From: Macrostomum hystrix
Lineage: Eukaryota > Platyhelminthes > Macrostomidae
NCBI GenBank assembly: GCA_950097015.1
Contig: CATNEN010000003.1
Span: forward strand, 248,001 to 312,000
Direction: 5' to 3'
DNA length: 64,000 bases
Shown here: positions 21,945-31,883 of the stretch, piece by piece
Numbering within the stretch: position 1 is the first letter of the stretch
Layout: every line of letters starts with the position of its first letter
Translations under genes and position numbers: made by a program
Notes under the pieces: model-generated
Databases searched by the model: none
What the model was told of the DNA's origin: nothing
What the model saw: only the letters and a program-made list of their open reading frames with translations

Positions 21945-23513
21945 TATTGGTTTAGGTTCTGTATCGCTATATATACTTGCCTTTATGATTATGACAAGAC
22001 CTTTTTTAGATCGGACTTAGCTGCTTAGGATCTACTCAGTCCAACATAATACATATGAGCTGTAAGTATAATCGAATTTAAATAACAACTGAGTAAAATT
22101 AAATTTATAAAAAGGCAAGTTGCAACCTGCTTTTTTAAATTCCCTAAAATTGTTAGGGTTCTAACAAATATTTTCTAAAATAGTTTCAGATTTCAGACAT
22201 GTAAATTATATTTCAGTTGACAATCGCTACCTTTTCCCCCCTCTAGCATGGAGTTTCTAATTCTATGAATTTAACCGGTCTGCCAGTTTTTGTCTTCCAT
22301 TTAGCGGAATTATGTTGAAATTGTCATTTTCTCACAGAAAAGTTTATTACTGGTCTTTTGCACAGAATTAGTGCCTTAAGTGAGTGAGTAAGTGACTTTT
22401 TTACTCATGCTACAGTCGTACAGTATAGAATGAAGTTCCTACTATTGTCTTTTGCACTCTTAGTCAAGTTTTCTTCAGCATAATTTTTTTCCTTATCGAC
22501 TGACTGTTCACGATTTTGCTCCTTTTCTTCACATTTCGGCCGTGCCCACTATATACCATATAAAACTTTTTAGCTTATATTCGTCCGAGTGCGTTATATT
22601 ACATTACATACAAGATAAAACTTTTTCTGTGTTCCTAATTTACAAAATGATTGACTTGTAAGATGTCGAGCTCTTAGTTTCAACATCGGCACGACAACGC
22701 CGTTTATAAGCCCTTCCAGCACAACAACACTTTGTGTATTTGAGAGCAGAGGAGACAATAGAAAAAATAGCCAAGGGATTACGTTACGCATATTGATTAT
22801 TAGTGACTCAGCACTAAATATACGTCTCTTAATTAAAAAATTACGGAATTTTACAAGTCTAAATAATGCAGAGAGAGTAAAGCGTTTACTTATGATGCCG
22901 AGGAGTAAGCAGAAATTTGAAACAGAAATACCAAACTGACACGGACACCAAGTGAAGATTCACTTCCATTCCTAAAAACCGTATGACTTTACAATAGCCA
23001 TAGTTTTGTCGAAAGTTGGAAACAAGCGTCAGAATGAGTTCAACAGAAACAAGACAACACAAGTTGATAGTATTGGTACATACAGAACTAATAATATTAT
23101 TGCAAATTTTTTGTTGAATATTAGGAAGAGACGATGCTGAACATGCCGAAAACAGACAGTGCTGAACAGGGCAGGGAAAGGAATATTATTAGAGAAGAGA
23201 GGCTTATTAGATGACTCGTTAAAAAGGTGCGCAGAATTCATGACCCAAGGTGTAGAACACTGATAGGCCAGTGGTTGGCCTGAAAACCATTATGACCATT
23301 TAGCAAACTGACACTAAAAATCGATTACGCAATTAAAAGGTTTTTAGAAAGGGGCAGATAAGTAAATTTATAATTAGCATGTGTTCCAGTAAACACAATT
23401 GACAATTAAGAAGACCAACTTAACCGGACACACTTTTAAATCGCTAACAAGAATCGTCAAATATTAGAAGGTTCCGTTGTAATATTTTTAGAAGCATAAC
23501 TCGCTCATTCGAG
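21945..23513. other. intergenic between convergent GLTP and SRSF10-like genes
   Basis: AT-rich. Only short, unrecognised open frames. It should contain the 3' UTR of the SRSF10-like gene at its right end; no clear poly(A) signal was picked out. Confidence 0.5.
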
Positions 23514-26500
23514 TCAAGACCTCGATCTAGAACGAGAGTGCGAGCCCGAAGGTGAATGCGAATGAGAACGGGAACGCGACATAGAACGCTCGGCTGCGTC
23601 TTCCAGTTCCTCGTCTTGGGCCGGCGGCTGATGAGGCGGCGATGGCGGCGGCGATACCGAAGCCTTCCGGCGACGACCGTCTTCTCTGGAGCCGTTCTCA
23701 ACAGCGGCCGGCTCACGATCGCGCCGGCTGTCGCGCTCACGGTACCGATCCTTGTCCCGGGTCTCACGCGACTCGCGCTGCTCCCGACTGGCCACCGGAG
23801 AGCGGGATCGCTCGGAGCGGCGACGATCGCGGTCGCTGCGTCGCGGCGAACGACTACCGGATCGAGAGCGCCTGCGACGGATATGAGGGATGTTAGTATG
23901 CCTGTGTACAGCAGTGTTAAGAGCTGCATTGCAGGATTTAAAGTGAATTGTAGAACATGGTATTGTAAACTGTTAAATACTATTATACTAAGGTTCTAGC
24001 TGTAAAATGTTAAAAAGGTAATGGTAAATCCTTTAAATTATAACACAGAGCATACAATGCCATTATAACAAGCACTTGGAACACTTGGACAAAGTTATTA
24101 AACATTTAAGCTAAACAAGACGCACCTCTTCTGACGATCCCTGTCACGATCGCGGTCGCGGCCACGATCCCTATCGCGATCTCGATCGCGTCCGTCCCGA
24201 TCCCGTTGAATACGCATCATTTCGGCAGGTGTGCGCCGATAACCGCGCGCAATTTCAATTTCAATCTGGCGGCCCAGCAGCTGGGTGCGGTCCATGCGGT
24301 GCATAGCTTCGCGAGCATCGGCGGAACGTTCGTACGTGAACGGGCCGAAGATTGGATTTGGCATCGATCGATTGTCGACCGACAAACATCGGCGAGTTAA
24401 GGAATTCAACATTTACAGTCTTCACCTATCATTGGTTACTAAAGCACAGACGATTACTTAAGTAACAAGAGTTCTTGAGTTACACCTAGATTCATGTTTT
24501 GATTTTAGGGATCTTCAAGGGTAACACTTTAAAAGCTAAACCTAAAAATATAGGGAAATAAGGCACAACAAATTAAGTCTAAATCTGGGATATGGAAGCT
24601 CAGAAAGGGATCGAAACCCAGCATGGGGATATGAGAGAATTGAAGTTAAATCGGGGTTATCGGGATTTGGAAGAATGTGATTTTAATCCAGTGGTCGTAA
24701 CCTGGGAATTGGAAAGAAATAATTTAGGGTTCACTGACCACCCTGGGATGATACACATTAAATACGAAGTGAGCTAAATATTATAGGACCGAAAAATTTT
24801 TTATGGACTAAACCATAATCCTGGATTTGTAAATATTCTTATCAAGAATGAGAGCGTGAGGTCTTGTTTAAAACGCGAAAGAATGATAAAAAGCCTATCC
24901 TACCTACTTGCCAATCAGAAAGTAGTTACCTGCGCTTATGGCAAAGCGATTGCAGTTTAAGTAACTTGGAGGAATTGTCAACTTTAAAACGGAAAATAAC
25001 TAGTAAAAGGCTAGAAAATAATAATTTAGCGAACGGCAACTAGGATATAGTGCAACGGTGTATCATCGGCATTGAAATCTGGGACTCATTGACTGACTGC
25101 ACCGGCTCGCGACCGAACACACTAGCTTGAGATTTAGCTTGCAGCTAGCTTGGCTTGCCCAGCTGTTTAAATTAAGAACTTGTTGGCACTTGGCCTTCCC
25201 CTTCAGCAGTGGTCCAAGGCGGCTGCATTTGCGAAAAAGTGTGGCTCACAGAGGTTGGAGCGAATCGCATTGACTCAGAATTTGCGCAGTCAAAGTCAAC
25301 TGTTTAGGCGAGCAGAAAATCTCAGAGTGACAGGACTGAACAGGTCTAGTATAGGGGCTGACTCATTGTCACATTTTGGCGCAGTTGTGGCTCTTTTTTA
25401 AACAGTTAGTTTTGCCTGAAGTTTTTGGCAAGGCGATATATTGTGTATGGAAACAACTGTTTTCATTTATTCTGCACATTAAAATTTGCTTTAATGACAG
25501 ATTAACATAGTAAAATTGCTTCTAAATATACTGAGAAGTAAGAGCTTGGTTCACTGAAACTTCCTTAGATGCAAAGTCAATGAGGCATATTATTACAGAC
25601 GACTAAAACAAGATAACAGAAATAAAATCCAATTTAAGAACTGTAAATTTTAATTGTGCACTGATGACATCATTGAAATGGATTTTTTTCTGCTAAAAAA
25701 CAAGCTGTAAAAAACTTTGATTTAAAGAAAGGATATTCGACGAATGCATACCCCTTCATTCTACCGGTGTAGTAGTCAAGAGGAATATTCACATCGTTAA
25801 TGTAGCCGAACTTTGAGAAGGCTCGCCTGATGTCATCATGTCTAAAAGGCAGTACAAGCATGTTAGATAAAACAAGTTAAGTGTATTATTAAGGTTGATA
25901 AGTTTACAATGGGTAACTTTTAGATAACTGATATATACATATTTTGGTATTTTTAGTGGCTTTGTCAAAGAGCATAATGGAAGCCTAAAGAGTCAGTCAC
26001 TTTGTCAACTTTGTAGTTAGTGTATATTAAATAAAGAGAATAGCCCTCAACAATCTCACACAAAACAAAGGGCCTTTAAACCTCAAAAAAATTACTTAAC
26101 AAAAATAACAAAATAAAAGACTACCCCCTACTAACAAAACATAAATTAGTAAAAATGGCAGTTTTGTGGTACAATCTATAGAATATGTGGATTGTATTAC
26201 AAAATGCTTATAAAATTGTGTCATGGTACATAAAAATAGATATACTACATACAAATACAGTTGTGCAAAGAAGTTTGGAATTTTTATGTAATAAAAAAGA
26301 CCATTGAAATAAAATAAGTTTTTCTGTCTTAATTCTTTTACTTTTGTTGTTTGATGTTTTACCTAACCTTAACCTAGTCAGACAAATGTAAAAGAATAAA
26401 CATAAGACAGATTCTTATTAAAAAGGTTTTTGTTCAGATTTAAAACTGAAAGAAAATATGAGGTCCTACTCTAAATCTATATATATAAAAGTGAAAACTC

Positions 26501-29500
26501 TGTCTGTCTGTCTGTGTGTGTGCAACCTTTTGTCTTTATAGACGCCGAAAATGCTCAACCAAATCGCACCAAACTTTGCACATACCTAAAACCACCTACA
26601 CTGAGTGCAATAGGCTACTTAAATTCCCGAAAAATCATTTCCTTCCTGCTCAAAAGTGCAAAAAACTGCTCAAAAATCGTCAAAAATCACTCAATTCGAC
26701 ATATCGTCGCCCCACTTTGTCAGATTTTCTCCAAATTTGATCCACTTACACTTTACATGTTTTCCAACAATGCTGTCAATTTTGAACATCTCTACTCAAT
26801 CCAGAGCAAAGCTGCATCATCTCAAAGTGAGTCACTTTTTGTTTTCCGAGGACAGCCACCCCAACTCCCCTCCACCACTCTGCGGGCCAAATTTTATTAC
26901 AGCCACCCCCTCCCTTCCCCGGGCGCCGAAGCCCCAGACTGTACATTGTATTTCAAGCCGTGAATGTACACAGCCCAAACCCCTAGACTGTCTACTGGCC
27001 CCCAAGCAGCACTGAGACTGAGTGCGGTGAGTGCGGTGGCGTCCCAGTGTGCAGCTAGGCTCTCCGGTCGATATTTCTCTCCAGCCAGCCTGGGATAGAA
27101 GAAAGAGAGAGGCTGGCATTGACTGGCTGTCAGAGAGGGCAATTCTGTGTCCTAGAAATGATGCCGCCAACGAAATTAACTACCAACTGCTTCAGGAGTT
27201 GCCAGGTGCAGTTTTCACCTACAAGTCAATTGATACAACGTTGACTGATGACACCGCTGTGGAGTATCCTGTTGAGTTTCTGAACTCTCTAGATCCTCCT
27301 GGAACTCCATCGCACAACTTGCAGCTGAAAGTTGGGGCACCAATTATGCTCCTCCGCAACCTGAATGCGCCAAGGCTGTGTAACGGCACCAGACTGATAG
27401 TCAGGCGGCTCTTCCCACACGTGATTGAGGCCACGATAATGACTGGATCTGGCAGAGGAGAGTCTGTGTTCGTTCCCGGATTCCAATTATCCCCACGGAC
27501 CTGCCATTTCAGTTCAAGCGACTGCAGTTCCCTGTGAGAGTGTGCTTTGCGATGACTATTAACAAGGCTCAGGGACAGTCGCTGAAGGTGGCTGGCATCA
27601 ACCTGGAGACTCCTTGCTTCTCGCATGGGCAGCTTTATGTCGCCTGCTCCCGTGTTGGAACTCCAGCTGGCCTATTCATTTTCGCACCAAGGGGAAAAAC
27701 GAAGAATATGGTGTATCCCCAGGCCTTGAGGTGACTCGCAAGCAATTAATAGAAAAGTAGTCACGAATTGACCTTGACCTGTCTAACTCTGAACTCTGAA
27801 ACAGTTTAATTTTGTTTCTTTGACATTGTTATTGTTATGCCATGGCTATTTTCCTTATGTATACGCGTGTACATGCATACTGTATACAGAGGCAGATTTA
27901 GGGGGGGGGTGGGGGGCAGTCGCCCCCCTAAATTTTAATCATGGGAATAAGATGCCCCCACCAGGGGCGCCAGTCGCAGCACTGGCGCAGCACAGTCGCA
28001 GCACTGGCGCAGCACAGTCGCAGCACTGGCGCCCCTTTTCGGCCGCTGGCGCCCCTTTTTCAGCCGCTGGCTCCCGTTTTTCAGCCGCTGGCGCCCTTTC
28101 TTGGCTCCTGGCGCCCTTTTTCGGCCGCTGGCACCCCCTCTGTGATTCTCATGGCGCTCCCCTGACAGACCGCCCCAAAACAAAATTCCTGGATCTGCCA
28201 CTGACTGTATAGAGGAGTGGCTAAGAGACATGTTTCTAAAGAAGTAATCAAGAGGGGGCTGTTTGGACAAACTTTTCACTTATTTTTTACTTAAAACGCC
28301 CTTAAACAAACTCATCACTTTTCATTAATGCAGTAAATAAACAGTGCTATAAATTCCACACTCCCTAATGGAGCGAATTTAAAAAAGCTACGGACACATC
28401 TGCTAGGCATGCAGGTCACAGGTGTGCCATTGGTTTCAAGAAAAAGAGTGCAAATGCACAATTGCTATATATCTTCAGTCTGACTCAATGTAGTGATTGA
28501 TTTCGCAAAAAATGTCAAAAGACCTTTTTTGATCTCCATAGTGTAATTCTAAAAAATAGTCACATGTTGATTTTGCAAAATATGGACACATACCAAATGA
28601 CCTTTTTTGATCTCCATAGTGTATTTCTATAATTACAATAGCTAAGGTTGTCTTTTTGCACTCAGGCACTGTGGAGCATGTAGTCATGTTTGCGAATAAA
28701 TGTGCACCCCTCCATTAAAAAATTTCTGTAACTGTGCCTGGCTAGAATTGCTCCTACATGTACATGTAAGTCTATTTTAATATGTAAATGTATACCTAAG
28801 TGTATATATTAAACTCACAAGTTGCGAGTACAGAGGCACTGGCATTCACTACTAGCATCATATCTACATACAGTGCTTGTACATGTAAATGTATTACAAA
28901 ATATAAATTGATAAAGAACACAAGACGTTAGTGTAGGGCCACAAGGGTGCACTGATCGTTATACATCTACATACTTCAACAACTTTACGCACACAAGGCG
29001 CGGCCGTGCGAACAGAAAAAACTTTCTGTGCAGCCTTGTAGGCAATCTTTCACAAGCGTGCCTGTCACTGTCCGCAAAAACCCTTAATTGGCTCCAATAG
29101 GGTCCACACTGTCCATTATATTACCAAGATAGACCAAGACAGGCCAAGATAGACTTGTATTTAAACACCAAAACAGGCTAACCCATGTGTTTTAACACCG
29201 AGACAGTTTAGAGCAAAAGTTTAATTACTGAGACAGGCTACTATACACATAAGCATGTATAAGTACAAGCTTGAGTACTAAGACATACTAGCTCTGTGCA
29301 ATTCTGTCTAGTATTACATGTATAAATTATTATAGCTTGTGTCTAACATATTTACTGTATTCAAGTAAATACAATTATCTGAATACTCCTGGGCCTTCCA
29401 TTCCCTATCATGCCAGCCCTGTGGTAGCTAGATTAGGTGGTGATTGGCCAAGGACCTGCACTAGCAAGGAAATTACTATGCCTGCAGGTGCAGCAAGGGA

Positions 29501-31883
29501 GACGCAAGTTGGGAAGAGCCAAGCATGTGCTATATATTCAGTATTTAAGAATGAATGTACATGTATGCACTGCTTTGTCTCAGTACTCAAGCATGTTATA
29601 CTTATGCACATGTCTTGTATGTTTTATGGTAGCCTATGTCTGTAATTAAACATATGGTACCCAGTCTCAGTAATTAAACATGTATGGTAGCCTGTCTCAG
29701 TAATTAAACACTTCTGCGCTAAACTTTCTTGGTGCTTAAATACATGGGTTAGCCCATTTTGGTGTTTAAATACCCTATTGGAGTCAATAGGGGTTTTTGC
29801 GGACAGCGTCTGGCGTGCTTGTGAAAAATTGCGCAGAAAGAAATTCCTGTCCGCGCGACTGCACCTTGTGTGTGCAACGTTGTCGTAAGTTGTTGAAATA
29901 CACTACGGAGATCAAAAAAGGTCATTTGGTATATGCATCCGTATTTTTGCGAAATCACCACGTAGGCCTACCTGCTCTATTTTTAGAAATACACAACGGA
30001 GATCAAAAAAGGTCTTTTGAAATTTTTTCATGAAATTAATTACTACACTAAAGATATATAGAAATTGCGGATTTGCACTCTTTCTCTTGAAAACAACTGC
30101 ACACCTGCACGTCTCAGCTTGTCTTGGTAATTAAATAGACTTAATTCCGCATAGTCCACCACATAAAAAGGCTTGTCAAACAATACAGTACATGATTTTT
30201 AACATGTTATAAACAGTGCAGTAAAAACTGCTAACCTCACTGCAGGGTAATGGTGTTTGACATTACAATGTGGTAAGATAGCAGTTTTACTACATGGCAA
30301 AATGTCACTAATGACTTTATGCCTTTAATAGGTTTTTAAAGTACTACATATGAAGTTTTGGCTATATTCTACTTCCATTCATTATATTATTTTTTCGTTT
30401 GAATATGTGCCACACATGTATTCTGAGTTTGAAAAGTTGTGCTGACGTGGCTTTTCCATGACTTGACACTTGGATATGACACTATGTCTATAGCAAAATC
30501 TGGCAAATATGGGGCTGGGGGAACAAGAAGCTAAGGCACAGAAATTCTGCAGCTGAAGATTTTGCGAAGGCCAAGCTGTGTCAAATGCATAGCACGAGTG
30601 CTGCTTTATTTGAAAGCCACCTCGAAGAATTCTTATGGCGCTGTCTATACCCCAAGAATAGCTTCGGTGCCCTCTTCTACTAGATTAGGCACTTATCTGG
30701 TTTGAAAGAAGAAAGACTGACCAAGACTTTTCAGAACTGTCTAAACAAACTACCGACTTTTTGTTACTGTTAAACTAGTTTTTTGTCGTTATCTGCCATA
30801 GTCCGGATCATGCTGGTTACGGCGTAAATGTTGCTGGTAAATATGTTGGTCGGCGTAAGGTTGGCGTAACTTTTGACCAAAAAATCTGGTGGCGTAAGTG
30901 GTTGGCGTAACCACGATCACCACGATCGTGAATCACGTCATATGTATCACTATAGGACATAACACATTTGCGTTAATTATGATGTTTGCGTTAATTAGGA
31001 GCAGCATTAAAACAAAGTTCATTAAAATATTGCAGTTCATATAAATGAGATAGCAGAATATCTATTGTAGGATAGCAAAAGTTTTTTTAGCTTTAAGATG
31101 CTTACTTTGATACTTGATTCAGAATTTGCAACTTGTGAGATTTTTAAACAGTTGCAACTTCTGAATTTAATTAATCACCGATTAACATGATTTGTGAAGG
31201 ACCTTTTTTTGGGTGGCGTAAGTCTGGCGTAAGTGCCAAAAATGTTGGATTTTTCCTCCGGCGTAAGTCCAGCATGATCCGGACTATGGGTTATCTGTCG
31301 TTTGCAAACAAAAAATAATATAACAAATGGAAGTTTTAAGTCTATTGGAATAGGCCTACCCTAAATATTTTATAGAATTGAAGTTCAAGAAGCCCAAAAA
31401 TTGTGATTGCTTTAGCATCTTTGGAAATCATGTGTAGGCCTAATGTTGCTAAATTTTAACTTTAGTTTTTTAGAACATGTAATGCTAATTGTCACTTGAC
31501 TCTGTGATTGTCATCTGAAAGAATGCCAAAATTATATATAAATTCATCATTTGGGGGAAAAGAAAACAAAACTGACTACAGGGCACCAATGTTAATGCAA
31601 ACAATCCTCTGCTTCAAATGACACCGTGGCAAAGAGAAACAGCAGGGTCTAGTTTTAATTGTGATTGTGACATATAGGGATTGAATGATGAATAAACGAC
31701 AATAAATTGCACAAGGGAAGATGCAAGGACATTCCAGAAAGGATCGCAAAGCAGCCGTGTCTTTATTATGGGGCGTGGCTTTTGGGATTTTTGTGATAAA
31801 ATAATAATGCAGAAACATTTACTTTACCTGGCTCGATTAGAGAGATTACGAATATGAAGCACGTGGCCTTTGGCGTATGACAT
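23514..31883 (-). CDS. SRSF10: SR splicing factor, SRSF10-like
   Basis: Nuclear RNA-binding SR protein that regulates alternative splicing. Exons on the minus strand: 31883-31828 (ATG at 31883), 25841-25737, 24335-24126 and 23871-23514 (stop). The phases agree and give 242 residues. One RRM spans about 8-86, with RNP2 VLHIRN (8-13) and RNP1 KGYAFVEY (48-55), followed by GRQIEIEIARGYRRTP as in SRSF10/12. An Arg/Asp-rich stretch and an RS tail ending SRSRSRS follow. Intron 1 (6 kb) and intron 3 are GT-AG; intron 2 is AT-AC (see 24336-25736). Exon 1 encodes only 18 residues, MSYAKGHVLHIRNLSNRA, but its frame, donor and RNP2 motif fit exactly. SRSF12 or another single-RRM SR protein is the alternative assignment. 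Confidence 0.9.
24336..25736 (-). other. U12-type AT-AC intron in the SRSF10-like gene
   Basis: The minus-strand donor is ATATCCTTTC, the U12 consensus, and the acceptor ends CCGTTCAC. Joining 25737 to 24335 gives ...FVEYERSADAREAM in perfect register with the SRSF10 RRM, and the exon lengths (105 and 210) keep the frame. No AG acceptor lies between the in-frame TAA upstream of 24412 and the conserved coding sequence, so a GT-AG solution fails. A perfect U12 branch motif TTCCTTAAC lies at 24404-24396, about 60 nt from the acceptor, farther than is usual. Confidence 0.85.
26476..27735 (+). mobile_element. Helitron remnant
   Basis: The left end reads TCTATATATATAAAAGTGAA after an A, the typical 5' end of animal Helitrons (starting with TC). 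The right part codes for the C-terminal piece of a Pif1-like helicase. The Rep domain and most of the helicase are missing, so this is an internally deleted copy. A clear 3' hairpin with CTRR was not found, so the right limit is the end of the coding remnant. It lies in intron 1 of the SRSF10-like gene, antisense to it. Confidence 0.8.
27073..27734 (+). pseudogene. Helitron Pif1-like helicase C-terminal fragment
   Basis: The frame reads LSERAILCPRNDAANEIN, the invariant Helitron helicase motif, then VGAPIMLLRNLN and LCNGTRL. After a one-base frameshift near 27480 it continues as FAMTINKAQGQSL and LYVACSRV up to a stop at 27734. The missing N-terminal Walker A region and the frameshift make it non-functional. 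Codon use is GC-richer than the surroundings. Confidence 0.88.
27887..28203. mobile_element. 317-bp hAT-like MITE
   Basis: The ends CAGAGGCAGATTTAGG and (reverse complement) CAGTGGCAGATCCAGG are inverted repeats of the hAT CAG-type. A perfect 8-bp target duplication ACTGTATA flanks it (27879-27886 and 28204-28211). The interior contains short tandem CTGGCGCCC-type and CACTGGCGCAG repeats. There is no coding capacity. It lies in intron 1 of the SRSF10-like gene. Confidence 0.9.
28395..30120. repeat. large imperfect foldback inverted repeat
   Basis: The left arm (about 28395-29310) and right arm (about 29640-30120) are reverse complements in the same block order. The blocks are the GAAAAAGAGTGCAAATGC region, two copies of GACCTTTTTTGATCTCCATA, CAACAACTTTACGCACACAA, TGTCCGCAAAAACCC and CAGGCTAACCCATGTGTTTT. 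The left arm carries an extra segment at about 28640-28965. The spacer is roughly 29320-29640. Arms are diverged, and no coding region or clear target duplication was found. Confidence 0.82.
30796..31289. mobile_element. 494-bp MITE with GGCGTAA-rich ends
   Basis: The terminal inverted repeat is 21 bp and perfect, starting CCATAGTCCGGATCATG. The 8-bp target duplication is GTTATCTG (30788-30795 and 31290-31297). GGCGTAA occurs eight times, all in the same orientation, clustered near the two ends. The interior is AT-rich and non-coding. An 8-bp duplication suggests hAT- or P-type mobilisation; the termini do not settle which. Confidence 0.9.

Noticed and set aside
24098-24412. Independent minus-strand gene starting at 24412
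   Set aside because: Its first 25 residues are the end of the AT-AC intron; conserved SRSF10 sequence starts only at 24335.
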